Shown here: piece by piece, positions 39,462 through 48,624 of the stretch
How positions within the stretch are numbered: the stretch's first letter is position 1
Layout of the letters: each line of letters begins with the position of its first letter
Assembly (NCBI RefSeq): GCF_002355855.1
Contig: NZ_AP017655.1
Location: 2,137,501 to 2,201,500, forward strand
Direction of reading: 5' to 3'
DNA length: 64,000 nucleotides
From: Sphingobium cloacae
Lineage (GTDB): Bacteria > Pseudomonadota > Alphaproteobacteria > Sphingomonadales > Sphingomonadaceae
Made by a program: the position numbers and the translations under genes
The notes under the pieces: generated by a model
What the model was told of the DNA's origin: nothing
Database searches by the model: none
Seen by the model: the letters and a program-made list of their open reading frames with translations, nothing else

Positions 39462-39700
39462 CTAACCATGCTCATCCGGCACCGAGGAACGGACAGACAG
39501 GACCCTGCGTCCCGGTCGCGATTTCCGGCGCGGGGGGCATGAACGGTTTCCCACGAAACTGGCCGGAGTCGAATATCGGATCATAGCATCAGCCAGCGAT
39601 CGTCCGCCCCCGGCTTTCCCGATGGAAAGCCGCCGCGGATGGCGTCGGCCAGGGGCCGCTATCGACGACGGGCCAGGAATGTTCCTGTGAGGATTTCTGG

Positions 39701-40795
39701 ATGAAGATCGCGCAAATCGCTCCTCTGGCCGAAAGCGTCCCGCCGAAACTTTATGGGGGGACGGAACGGATCGTATCCTATCTGACCGAAGAACTGGTGC
39801 GGCAGGGCCATGACGTCACCCTGTTCGCCAGCGGGGATTCGTTGACCGCCGCTGAACTTGTCCCCATCACGCCCATGGCGCTGCGGCTGAACGGCAAGGT
39901 CGTCGATCCCATCCCCTATCATATGATGCTGCTGGAAGCGGTGATGCGCCGCGCCGACACGTTCGACGCGCTGCATTTCCACATCGACATCCTGCACATG
40001 CCGATGGTGCGGGACTGTCTGGAGCGGACGGTGACGACGCTGCACGGGCGGCTGGACCTGCCGGACCTGCCCGCTTTCTACCGCACCTTCCCGCACCATC
40101 CGCTGGTGTCGATTTCCGATCACCAGCGGTTGCCGATGCCGCCCGTCAACTGGGCGCGCACCATCCATCACGGCCTGCCCGCCGACCTGCTGCCGCCGTC
40201 ATGGGGGCCGGGCGAGGGCTATCTGGCGTTTCTGGGGCGCATTTCGCCCGAAAAGCGCCCCGACCGCGCGATCCGCATCGCCGCCCGGTCCGGCCTGCCG
40301 CTGCGCATCGCGGCGAAGATCGACAATGTGGACCGGGCCTATTGGGAAAAGGAGATCGCGCCCCTGGTCGAGCGCTACCCCAATGTCCGCTTCATCGGCG
40401 AGATCAACGAACGGCAGAAGGCGCAATTCCTGGGACAGGCGCGGGCGCTGGTCTTCCCGATCGACTGGCCCGAACCCTTCGGCCTCGTCATGATCGAGGC
40501 CATGGCCTGCGCCACGCCGGTCATCGCCTTCCGCTGCGGATCGGTGCCCGAGATCATCGAGCACGGCGTGTCCGGCTTCATCGTCGAGAGCGAGGACGAG
40601 GCGGTCGCGGCGGTCGCGCGGCTGGACGATCTGGACCGCCGGCGGGTCCGCGCCGCATTTGATGCACGTTTCACTGCGCAGCGCATGGCGAGCGACTATA
40701 TATCGCTCTATCGTGGCCTACCCGGCGCCCGGATGGAAACGCCCCCCCTGTGGCGGCCGCGCGGGGAGGAAGCCGGTCTGCAAATCGTCGCATGA
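39701..40795 (+). CDS. glycosyltransferase family 4 protein
   Basis: GT-B fold glycosyltransferase, 364 residues, no signal peptide. The N-terminal domain shows PPKLYGGTERIVSYLTEELVRQGHDVTLFASGD. The C-terminal nucleotide-sugar domain shows GRISPEKRPDRAIRIA and the E-x7-E type motif EPFGLVMIEAMACATPVI. The ribosome-binding site is GAGGATTTCTGG. A gene for an amylo-1,6-glucosidase-like enzyme follows 9 bases later, so the two form an operon downstream of a candidate stress promoter. A role in a storage or stress glycan is inferred, not shown. Confidence 0.88.
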   Translation: MKIAQIAPLAESVPPKLYGGTERIVSYLTEELVRQGHDVTLFASGDSLTAAELVPITPMALRLNGKVVDPIPYHMMLLEAVMRRADTFDALHFHIDILHMPMVRDCLERTVTTLHGRLDLPDLPAFYRTFPHHPLVSISDHQRLPMPPVNWARTIHHGLPADLLPPSWGPGEGYLAFLGRISPEKRPDRAIRIAARSGLPLRIAAKIDNVDRAYWEKEIAPLVERYPNVRFIGEINERQKAQFLGQARALVFPIDWPEPFGLVMIEAMACATPVIAFRCGSVPEIIEHGVSGFIVESEDEAVAAVARLDDLDRRRVRAAFDARFTAQRMASDYISLYRGLPGARMETPPLWRPRGEEAGLQIVA

Positions 40796-40804
40796 GGAAA
40801 AGCC

Positions 40805-43024
40805 ATGGCATCATCCGTCCAGCCGCAAACCGATGACAGGATGAAGGCGGGGCTGGAACAAAGCCTGTCGCAGATGAACACCCAGTTCTTCATTCCCGCC
40901 ACCGCTTCGCTGCACGAACGCCGTCCGCGCACATTGAAGCATGGCGACAGCTTCGCCGTGTTCGACCATAGCGGAGACGCGATTTCCGGGCCGGGCAGTC
41001 CGGAGGGCCTCTATCATCGCGACACGCGCCACCTGTCCCACCTGTTCCTGACGGTGAACGGGCAGCGCCCGATCCTGCTGAGTTCGAGCCTGCGGGACGA
41101 CAATACGATGCTGACCTGCGACCTCGCCAACCCCGACTTCATCGGGCCGGACGGCGCGGTGGAGGTCGAGCATGACCTCATCCACCTGCGCCGCAGCCGC
41201 TTCCTGTGGAAGAGCGCGGTCTATGAGCGCATCACCATCCGCAATTTCGACAAGCAGGCCCGCGGCATGACCGTGGGGATCGGCTTCGACGCCGATTTCC
41301 GCGACCTGTTCGAAATCCGCGGAACCGTGCGCCTGCGGCGCGGCACGATGCTGGAGCCGGAGATACAGGCCGATACCGTGTGCCTGCGCTATCGCGGACG
41401 CGACGAGCTGGAGCGGGTGACGCAGATCGAGTTCGATCCCCTGCCCCAATCGCTGACGGCGGGCGAAGCCCTGTTCGACATCGCCCTGTCGCCGGGGGAA
41501 CGGTGCGCCATCTTCATGCGGATCGGCTGCATCGCCGAACAGGCGGAAGAGGAGCTTCCCAAGCGCTTCCTCAAATCCCTGCGCGAAGCGATGCAGGGAT
41601 CGCGGCAGGCGCTGACGCGCGGAGCCTCCATCCGGTCGTCCAACCAGCTGTTCAACGAAGTGACGCGCCGGGCCGTCGCGGACATCGCCATGCTGTCGAC
41701 GGATACGGAATACGGCCCCTATCCCTATGCCGGGATTCCGTGGTTCAGCACGATCTTCGGCCGCGACGCGATCATCACCGCGATCCAGACGCTCTGGCTC
41801 GATCCGGCGATCAGCCGGGGCGTTCTGGGCTATCTGGCGGCGCACCAGGCGACGGGCTTCGATCCGGCGGCCGATGCCGAACCGGGCAAGATCCTGCATG
41901 AAGTGCGCCATGGCGAAATGGCGGAACTGGGCGAGGTGCCGTTCCGCCATTATTATGGCAGCATCGATTCGACGCCGCTCTTCGTGATGCTGGCGGGCGC
42001 CTATCTGGAGCGGACGGACGACCTGTCCTTCCTCCGGACGATCCGGGATCATATCGACGCGGCGCTGAACTGGATCGACGCCTATGGCGACAGGGACGGC
42101 GACGGCTTCGTCGAATATGGCCGGCTGACCGACGAGGGCCTGGTCAACCAGGGCTGGAAGGACAGCCATGATTCCATCTTCCACGCCGATGGAACCATCG
42201 CGCAGGGGCCGATCGCGCTGGCGGAGGTGCAGGCCTATGTCTTCGGCGCATGGAACGCGGCCGCGCTGATCTTCGGCCGGCTGGGGGATGCGGAACGGGC
42301 GGAGCATTACAGGGAACGCGCGCAATGGATGCGCGAGGCGTTCGATACGGCCTTTTTCGACGAGGCGCTGGGCACCTATGTGCTGGCGCTCGACGGGCAG
42401 AAGCGGCCCTGCCGGGTCCGATCTTCCAATGCCGGGCATGTGCTCTTCGCGGGGCTGGCGCGGAAGGATCGGGCGGCCGACGTGGTGCGATCGCTCATGG
42501 CCCCGGCCTCCTTTTCCGGCTGGGGCATCCGCACCATCGCCTCGACCGAAGCGCGCTACAATCCGATGAGCTATCATAACGGATCGATCTGGCCGCATGA
42601 CAATGCGCTGATCGCGGCGGGCTTTTCGCGCTATGGCCATCGGCAGGAGGCGGCGCGGATCTTCGAGGGGCTGTTCGCCGCCGCCACCTATGTCGACCAG
42701 ATGCGGCTGCCCGAACTCTTCTGCGGCTTTCCCCGCAGGCGGTCGCAGGGGCCGACCTTCTATCCGGTCGCATGCAGCCCGCAGGCCTGGTCGGCCGCCG
42801 CCCCGCTGTTCCTCATCCAGGCGAGCCTGGGGCTGCGCTTCGACACCGACGCGCATCAGGTGCGGCTGATCGAGCCGACGCTGCCGGGTTTCCTCGACAC
42901 GCTGACGCTGCGCGGCCTGCCGGTGGGCGAAGCGAAGATCGACATCGAATGCGTGAACATGGCGGGCAATGTCGTCGTCAAATCCTCCCACGGCGCGGAC
43001 GCCAGGGTACTGGTGCTGACCTGA
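40805..43024 (+). CDS. amylo-alpha-1,6-glucosidase-like glycoside hydrolase
   Basis: A 739-residue cytoplasmic protein with an N-terminal glycogen-debranching N-bis domain (about 40-230, HGDSFAVFDHSGDAI, GLYHRDTRHLSHLFLTVNG) and a C-terminal (alpha/alpha)6-barrel like the glucosidase half of debranching enzymes. Recognisable stretches are GIPWFSTIFGRDAIITA, NQGWKDSHDSIFHADG and NGSIWPHDNALIAAG. AGGAAAAGCC precedes the ATG. These enzymes are common in bacteria without glycogen debranching proof, so the substrate remains open. Linked to the GT4 gene in one unit. Confidence 0.88.
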   Translation: MASSVQPQTDDRMKAGLEQSLSQMNTQFFIPATASLHERRPRTLKHGDSFAVFDHSGDAISGPGSPEGLYHRDTRHLSHLFLTVNGQRPILLSSSLRDDNTMLTCDLANPDFIGPDGAVEVEHDLIHLRRSRFLWKSAVYERITIRNFDKQARGMTVGIGFDADFRDLFEIRGTVRLRRGTMLEPEIQADTVCLRYRGRDELERVTQIEFDPLPQSLTAGEALFDIALSPGERCAIFMRIGCIAEQAEEELPKRFLKSLREAMQGSRQALTRGASIRSSNQLFNEVTRRAVADIAMLSTDTEYGPYPYAGIPWFSTIFGRDAIITAIQTLWLDPAISRGVLGYLAAHQATGFDPAADAEPGKILHEVRHGEMAELGEVPFRHYYGSIDSTPLFVMLAGAYLERTDDLSFLRTIRDHIDAALNWIDAYGDRDGDGFVEYGRLTDEGLVNQGWKDSHDSIFHADGTIAQGPIALAEVQAYVFGAWNAAALIFGRLGDAERAEHYRERAQWMREAFDTAFFDEALGTYVLALDGQKRPCRVRSSNAGHVLFAGLARKDRAADVVRSLMAPASFSGWGIRTIASTEARYNPMSYHNGSIWPHDNALIAAGFSRYGHRQEAARIFEGLFAAATYVDQMRLPELFCGFPRRRSQGPTFYPVACSPQAWSAAAPLFLIQASLGLRFDTDAHQVRLIEPTLPGFLDTLTLRGLPVGEAKIDIECVNMAGNVVVKSSHGADARVLVLT

Positions 43025-43042
43025 GCCGCGGCGTCGCGGCGC

Positions 43043-44209
43043 TCACGCGCTCCTGCGCGATGGCCTCGCGACAGTCCGGTACACCTGCATCAGCCGGTCG
43101 AAATGCGCGTCCTCGTCGAACCGCGATTGGACATCCGCATAGGCGGCCTTGCCAAGAGCGCGGCACAGTTGCGGATCATCCCACATGCGCCGCAGCTGCC
43201 GCGCCAGATCGGCGGCGTCGCCCGGCCTGAAATGCAGGCCGGTCTCCCCTTCCCGCACCGTGTCGGTCAGGGCCCCGATGCGGGACGCGATGACCGGCAC
43301 GCCATGCGCCATGGCTTCGGCGGCGACGATCGCAAAGGTTTCGAACCAGAGGCTCGGCACCACCAGCGCGCGGGCGCCGCGATAGACCTGCGCCAGCATG
43401 TCGGCGTCCCGCGTGATCGTCGCCGGAACCCCCTGCCGCACCAGCGGGGCCGGATCGCAGCCGGCCGGGCCCGCGACATGAACGGGCACCTGCGCCATGC
43501 GGGCCGCTTCCAGAAGGATGTCGAGACCCTTTTCCGGGACGAAGCGGCCGGCAAAGGCGAAATATCCTCCCTTCGCCGGATCGACCGGGCGCGGCGCGGC
43601 GGGGATGACGCATTCGTTGATGCTGATCCGGTCGAGGGGGATATGGGCGCGTTCATGCAGCCAGTCCCGGCTGAACGGGGTCAGGACGATGAACCGGCTG
43701 ACATGACGGCGATAGAAATCGCGCCGGGCCGCGAGGGCATGGCGCAAGGCGAAGGCGGCGCTTTCCAGCGGATTGTTCCGGCAGTCGCGCAGCAGCGCAT
43801 GGTGCGCCCCGCGATCGGTGCAGCGGGTGCACAGGGTTCGTCCGTCATGATGCGTGGCGACCGCGCAGGTGATGCGGAAGTCGTAGCAGCTATGGACGAC
43901 CGGGATTCCCGCGCGCGCGCAGAGTTCGAATATCCACGGGCCGATGAGCGGATAGAGTTCATGCGTATGCACGATGTCGGGCCGGTCCCGGTCCAGCCGC
44001 GCGGCGAAGGACCGCAGCGCGCCCGGCGCGTACAGGCCGTTGGCGAAGGCCGTCAGCCGGCCGCGAATCCCGGGCGGCAGCGCGCGGCTGTCCCGTTCGA
44101 AGCAGTCGACCGACAGGCCGCGCCGCCGCGACAGGGCGATGGTGGAGTCCCACGCATTGTCCGAGCCCCCGCCGCCCCGGTGGCGGTTGAAGACATGCAG
44201 GATCTTCAT
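43043..44209 (-). CDS. glycosyltransferase family 4 protein
   Basis: GT-B fold glycosyltransferase, 388 residues, beginning MKILHVFNRHRGGGGSDNAW. A cysteine-rich stretch near the middle (CYDFRITCAVATHH, CTRCTDRGAHHALLRDC) is typical of a GT4 subgroup in capsule clusters. The C-terminal donor domain has FAGRFVPEKGLDILLEAA and PSLWFETFAIVAAEAMAHGVPVIA. It is the last gene of the minus-strand polysaccharide operon, joined to the preceding gene by an ATGA overlap. Sugar specificity is unknown. Confidence 0.9.
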   Translation of the reverse strand: MKILHVFNRHRGGGGSDNAWDSTIALSRRRGLSVDCFERDSRALPPGIRGRLTAFANGLYAPGALRSFAARLDRDRPDIVHTHELYPLIGPWIFELCARAGIPVVHSCYDFRITCAVATHHDGRTLCTRCTDRGAHHALLRDCRNNPLESAAFALRHALAARRDFYRRHVSRFIVLTPFSRDWLHERAHIPLDRISINECVIPAAPRPVDPAKGGYFAFAGRFVPEKGLDILLEAARMAQVPVHVAGPAGCDPAPLVRQGVPATITRDADMLAQVYRGARALVVPSLWFETFAIVAAEAMAHGVPVIASRIGALTDTVREGETGLHFRPGDAADLARQLRRMWDDPQLCRALGKAAYADVQSRFDEDAHFDRLMQVYRTVARPSRRSA

Positions 44210-45423
44210 GCCGTCCTTGCAGGGAGGTCCGGGGATGCAGCGAACCGGTCGGGCCGGTACATTTCGCCGATCCGGTCGGATGACGGGCGGGTCCGCGACG
44301 CCTTGAGGTCGAGCATCCGCCGGAACAGGCCCGCATAGCCATCCACCACCGCATCCCAGCGGAAGGCCGCCTCCGCGCGGGCCTGCGCGGCGCGGCCCAG
44401 GGCGGCGCGCCTGTCGGGGCGGGCGTCCAGATCGGCGAGGATGGCGGCGAGGTGACCGCGCGCCTTGCTGAAATAGGGATTGTCCGGGCCGACATTTTCC
44501 CGATGGAACACCACGTCGATGGGGACGCAGGGCGCCCCCCAGTGCATCGCGCGCAACAGGCTGGGATTGGTGCCGCCGACCTCATGCCCGTGCAGATAGG
44601 CGGCGCAATGGCGGTAGAGCGCGTTGAGCGCGGCGGATTCGAAGACGCCGCCGACGCAGCGCACCTGTCCGTCATCCTCGGCCGCGACGGCACGGGCATA
44701 ATCGCTTTCATAGGGGACCGATCCCACCACGACCAGCGGATGCTTCACACCCGACAGGCGATATTCGCGGATGATATGGTCGACATTGTTTTCCGGCTCC
44801 ATCCGGGCGACCACCAGATAATATTGGCCGGGCGTCACGCCGAACCGGGCGAGCGCCGCAAGGTCCGGCGCATCGCCGACTTCGCCGGAATAGGGAATAT
44901 AGGTGGAGCCGGCCCGATATTCATCGCGATAGTAAAGCTGCATCGCCCGGGAATCGGTGACCAGCCATGACGCCAGCCGCGCGCTCACCCATTCCGACCA
45001 TTTATAATAGCGCTGTTGCAGCGGACTCCATTTGCGCCTTTGCCAGCCCAGCCCGTCGGTGTGGATCAGGACAGGGACGCCGCGCAGCCTGAGCGGCACG
45101 ATGAAGGGACCGTTGCCGGGGTCCACCACGAAGACCAGATCGAAACGGCGCAGGCTGGCGTCCAGAACGGCGAGATTGCTGTGGACGATGCTTTCGAAGC
45201 TCTTGCCGCCGGGCGCGGGCAGGTAACGGCATCGCACGCCTTTGAAACGCGCGGGCCTTTCCTCATAATATTGGTTCCGGCAGTAGACGGTGACGTCCAT
45301 GCCGTGATCGCGCACCAGCCCGACGGCCAGTTCCTCCACCAGCGTGCTGAAACCGCTGTAGCGGGCGGGGATGCCGCGATCGCCGATGATCGCGATGCGG
45401 AGCGGGCGGGATGCGTCAGTCAT
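44206..45423 (-). CDS. DUF1972-type glycosyltransferase
   Basis: GT4-like glycosyltransferase with an N-terminal DUF1972 domain, 405 residues. The signature is IAIIGDRGIPARYSGFSTLVEELA near residues 9-32; the donor-binding part contains VVARMEPENNVDHIIREYR and HGHEVGGTNPSLLRAM. Members of this group include rhamnosyltransferases in exopolysaccharide loci, which would suit the rml genes on the plus strand, but specificity is not proven. The ATG at 45423 overlaps the methyltransferase stop by eight bases (ATGACTGA). Confidence 0.88.
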   Translation of the reverse strand: MTDASRPLRIAIIGDRGIPARYSGFSTLVEELAVGLVRDHGMDVTVYCRNQYYEERPARFKGVRCRYLPAPGGKSFESIVHSNLAVLDASLRRFDLVFVVDPGNGPFIVPLRLRGVPVLIHTDGLGWQRRKWSPLQQRYYKWSEWVSARLASWLVTDSRAMQLYYRDEYRAGSTYIPYSGEVGDAPDLAALARFGVTPGQYYLVVARMEPENNVDHIIREYRLSGVKHPLVVVGSVPYESDYARAVAAEDDGQVRCVGGVFESAALNALYRHCAAYLHGHEVGGTNPSLLRAMHWGAPCVPIDVVFHRENVGPDNPYFSKARGHLAAILADLDARPDRRAALGRAAQARAEAAFRWDAVVDGYAGLFRRMLDLKASRTRPSSDRIGEMYRPDRFAASPDLPARTA

Positions 45424-46231
45424 GGGGCTTGAACCCCAGCCAGACATCCTGCGTCATGTCCGCGGCGGCATCGGGCGGAACCTGCTCCACCTGTTTGAAG
45501 CCGGCCAGCAGCGTGTTCCGCACATAGGCGGGCGGATGGATGGCGAAGAACCATTTCTTCCCTTCCCTGAACCGCCTTTGCGTGACGATCCGGCCGCTAT
45601 CATAGGCGTCGGCCTCGTCCCTGCGCGTGAGCAGATAGCGATAATGGTCGCCATGGGTGGTCGCGATCATCATGCCGCCGGGCTTGAGCACCCGATAGAG
45701 TTCGCGCGCCCAGGCTTCGTGCATTTCCTCCGACAAATGGGTGAAGACCGAGAAATTATAGGTCGCGTCGAAACTGTTGTCCGGAAAGGGCAAGGGCGGG
45801 GCGAGGCCGTTCAGCGCGAACTCGATGTCGGGAAGGTGGTCGCGGCACCAGTCGATCGTCGCCGGATTGTAATCGGTGCCGACGATGCGCGGCGCCCGGT
45901 CCGGCATCAGCGCCGCCATGTGCCGGATCAAACGGCCGGGACCGCAGCCCCATTCCAGGATGGCGGGCGCGGGATGGGCGGGCAGCCTTTCCCGGATGAG
46001 CCGCGCGAACAGCCCCGCATGGCGCAGCCCCATATCGTGATAGTCCGCCCAGTCCACCTTGTTATAGGCGTCGAAGGCCAGGTCGGCGGGCGGCACCGCG
46101 AAGTCGGGGCGGCTCGCCAGGAAAGCGCGATTGCCGCGCGCCGCCTTCGCGCTCTTGTGCAGGAAGGTCATGCGATCGAGCACCGGCAACAGGCCGAGAG
46201 ACCGGGTGGCGCTGATGATGTGATATTTCAT
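45416..46231 (-). CDS. SAM-dependent methyltransferase
   Basis: Class I methyltransferase, 271 residues. Motif I is ILEWGCGPGRLIRHMAAL, followed by IVGTDYNPATIDW, NFSVFTHLSEEM and VLKPGGMMIATTHGDHY. I chose the ATG at 46231 (AAAGG upstream); 19 residues open before it are not conserved. It sits between the chain-length protein and two glycosyltransferases, so it probably methylates a sugar of the exopolysaccharide. Position and timing (nucleotide sugar versus polymer) cannot be told. Confidence 0.87.
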   Translation of the reverse strand: MKYHIISATRSLGLLPVLDRMTFLHKSAKAARGNRAFLASRPDFAVPPADLAFDAYNKVDWADYHDMGLRHAGLFARLIRERLPAHPAPAILEWGCGPGRLIRHMAALMPDRAPRIVGTDYNPATIDWCRDHLPDIEFALNGLAPPLPFPDNSFDATYNFSVFTHLSEEMHEAWARELYRVLKPGGMMIATTHGDHYRYLLTRRDEADAYDSGRIVTQRRFREGKKWFFAIHPPAYVRNTLLAGFKQVEQVPPDAAADMTQDVWLGFKPHD

Positions 46232-46262
46232 GAAAGGACGCCTTTCTTCTGGAAAGAACCGA

Positions 46263-47897
46263 TCATTGTTCGAACAGCCGCCGCGCATGGGCGCGATCCT
46301 GTTCGACGATGGCGAGGAGCGGGAAGGGAGAATCGGGCTGCGTCAGCCGGAAGCGGTTGGCGCGGTTCTGGAGGAGGTCGAGCACGACCGCCGAGGCGAT
46401 GCCCGATCCGATCCCGACGACGATGGCGGCGACCAGCAGCAGCTTGGTCCGGGGCGCGTCGGGCTTGTCGGGCAGGGACGCGCCTTCCACCACCTGGATG
46501 GCGGACGGCGCGGACTGGGCCGTCGCCGCCGTCACCGCCGCCGTCATCAGCTTGTCCTGCAACGCCAGATAGGTCTTTTCCAATATGTCATGGGCGCGGC
46601 TGAGGTCGTGGCTGTCCTTCATCTTCTGCGGGATGCGGTCGATCTGCTGGCGGCGCGCCTCGACTTCGGCGGAAAGCGCGACCAGGCCCGCCTTGTCCGC
46701 CGCCAGCTTCGCTTCCAGCGCGGCCTTGCGGGCGCGCAACGCGTCATGGCCGCTGTTGCGGGCGATGTTGGTTTGCTGCACGCCCTGTTGCGGCTCGGCC
46801 GCAAGCTGCTTTTCGATGGCAGCGATCTGGTCGTTCATGTCGCGCACGTCCGGGGAGTCCGGACGGTAGCGGAGCAGCATGGAATCGCGCGCCGCGACCA
46901 GCTTCGCCCTTTCCTGCCGCAGCGCGGCGGCGACCGGATTGTCCTGCACCAGCCGCGATGCGACGATGGTGCTGCCTTCGCGCGCCAGCTGCCCCGCGAC
47001 GACCGACAGTTCCCGCTGGGTTTCGGCGATGGCGACGCGTTTGTCGTCGACGCCCTGCTGCTGCTGGAGGAGCTGGCCGACCTCGATCTTGTCCTTCTCG
47101 AACATCAGCAGCATGTCGTTCTGCGTGTAGTAACGCTCCATCCGCTGTTCGAGCGCGCGCAGGTCGCGGTGCGCCCGTTCCGTTTCCGCTTGCAGGGCGG
47201 CATAGGCCTGATGCGCTTCGTCGGCGAAGCGGCGGCGGCGCTGGGCGATGTAGGTGGCGGCGACCTTGTCCGCGATCTCAGCGACGCGGGGCGAAGGGCC
47301 GCGCACCGTCAGCAGGCCGATATTGCTGTCGGCCACCGGGATCATCGCGACGCCGGTGCGGAAATCGTCGAGCGTGCGCGCGCGGTCGACCTCTTCCTGC
47401 GTGGGGACATAGCGGGACGGTTGGCGCGGGCGCAGGAAATCCTTGGTCGCGCGCCACGCCTGCCCCGGCCAGGACTGCGTCCACAGATAGGTGAGGTAGC
47501 GCAGCGGCGGATGGTAGACATCCTCATAGCGCAGATCGAGATCGGATATGACCTGCTTCAACACCGGGCCGGAGGTCAGCAGCACCCTCTCGTCCTTGAG
47601 CGCGTTGCGGCGGAAGACCGCCCAGCTGTCGTAGAAGCTCTCGCGCTGGCGGTCGTCGTCCGGCACGGCGGACAGCGTGACGCTGGCCGAATAGACCGGC
47701 GGCCAGACGAGGATGTAGAGCGTCACCAGCGCCAGCGTCAGCGCCGTCACCGCCACGATCAGCCGCCGGTGCCCCGCCATCGCCAGCCGCACGATCCGCC
47801 CCGCGCGGCGGAAGTCGAAACTGTCCGCTTCCGGGCGGTAGGGCACGGCTTCGGCATGTGGCGCGGAGGCCATCGGCAGGGCATGCGGATCAGTCAC
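46263..47897 (-). CDS. Wzz/GumC-type polysaccharide copolymerase
   Basis: Inner-membrane chain-length determinant, 544 residues. The first membrane segment is about residues 44-66, followed by a long periplasmic coiled-coil region (ETERAHRDLRALEQRMERYY; EAKLAADKAGLVALSAEVEARRQQ) and a second membrane segment near the end (LLLVAAIVVGIGSGIASAVV). No Walker A or tyrosine-kinase domain follows, so the kinase partner must be separate; a degenerate candidate is the first gene of the divergent operon. The GTG at 47897 overlaps the exporter's stop as GTGACTGA, with AGGA upstream. Confidence 0.9.
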   Translation of the reverse strand: MTDPHALPMASAPHAEAVPYRPEADSFDFRRAGRIVRLAMAGHRRLIVAVTALTLALVTLYILVWPPVYSASVTLSAVPDDDRQRESFYDSWAVFRRNALKDERVLLTSGPVLKQVISDLDLRYEDVYHPPLRYLTYLWTQSWPGQAWRATKDFLRPRQPSRYVPTQEEVDRARTLDDFRTGVAMIPVADSNIGLLTVRGPSPRVAEIADKVAATYIAQRRRRFADEAHQAYAALQAETERAHRDLRALEQRMERYYTQNDMLLMFEKDKIEVGQLLQQQQGVDDKRVAIAETQRELSVVAGQLAREGSTIVASRLVQDNPVAAALRQERAKLVAARDSMLLRYRPDSPDVRDMNDQIAAIEKQLAAEPQQGVQQTNIARNSGHDALRARKAALEAKLAADKAGLVALSAEVEARRQQIDRIPQKMKDSHDLSRAHDILEKTYLALQDKLMTAAVTAATAQSAPSAIQVVEGASLPDKPDAPRTKLLLVAAIVVGIGSGIASAVVLDLLQNRANRFRLTQPDSPFPLLAIVEQDRAHARRLFEQ

Positions 47898-48624
47898 GGT
47901 TGATTTCCTGCAACAGCCGCAACTGCACATAGGGCGCAATGAGCTGAGTCAGGCCGCCCAAGGGCGCGTTGACATAATTCTGGATGAAGCGGCCGAACCG
48001 CGCGGCGCCGCTTTCCTGCACGACGATCACGTCGTCGGGTTGCAGCGGCAGGTTCTGGAGCGTGAAGAGCAGGCCCGCATGGCCCTTCGCCTGCGTGTGC
48101 AGGATATGGGCGGTCAGATGCCCCGCATCGTCCAGCCGGATGAGCGCGACATTGCCATGCGCGGCGGCCTTGCCCAGATCGCCCGCCAGCACGATCGCCT
48201 GCGCGGCGGTGGGCGCGTCGCGCAGGGGAACCGCGCCGGGGCGGTTCACTTCCCCGGCGACGAAGACACGGGCCTCGCGCGGATTGGTGACCGCCACCGT
48301 GACCTGCGGATCGATGACCCGTGGCAGCAGCGCCTGCCGCACCGACCGGGCCGCGTCCATCGGCGCAAGCCCGGCAAGGCGGATGTCCCCCGTCTTGGGC
48401 AGCGTCACCATGCCGTCCGGGCGGATGGTGGCGGTGCGGGACAGTTCGGGCATCCGGTCGACCAGCACCTCCACCATGTCGCCCGGCGCGAGGAGATAGG
48501 CCCGCTCATAACGCGCTGTAGAGCGGATGACATCGGGCGCGGCGGCGACGGTGCGCGCTTCCTTCAGGCTGCCCGCGCAGGCGCACAGCAGCATCAGCGG
48601 CGCGGCAAGGACAAGATGTTTCAA
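47890..48624 (-). CDS. outer-membrane polysaccharide export lipoprotein (Wza/GumB type)
   Basis: Outer-membrane exopolysaccharide export protein, 244 residues. It has a lipoprotein signal (MKHLVLAAPLMLLCAC, lipidated cysteine about 16), a Poly_export domain (APGDMVEVLVDRMPELS, VTLPKTGDIRLAGL) and one SLBB domain (VFVAGEVNRPGAVPLRDAPTAAQAI). It is shorter than E. coli Wza and closer to GumB. The start is a TTG at 48624 with GGAAGG upstream, overlapping the GT2 stop as TTGA. No ATG or GTG lies nearby in frame. Confidence 0.88.
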   Translation of the reverse strand: MKHLVLAAPLMLLCACAGSLKEARTVAAAPDVIRSTARYERAYLLAPGDMVEVLVDRMPELSRTATIRPDGMVTLPKTGDIRLAGLAPMDAARSVRQALLPRVIDPQVTVAVTNPREARVFVAGEVNRPGAVPLRDAPTAAQAIVLAGDLGKAAAHGNVALIRLDDAGHLTAHILHTQAKGHAGLLFTLQNLPLQPDDVIVVQESGAARFGRFIQNYVNAPLGGLTQLIAPYVQLRLLQEINRD

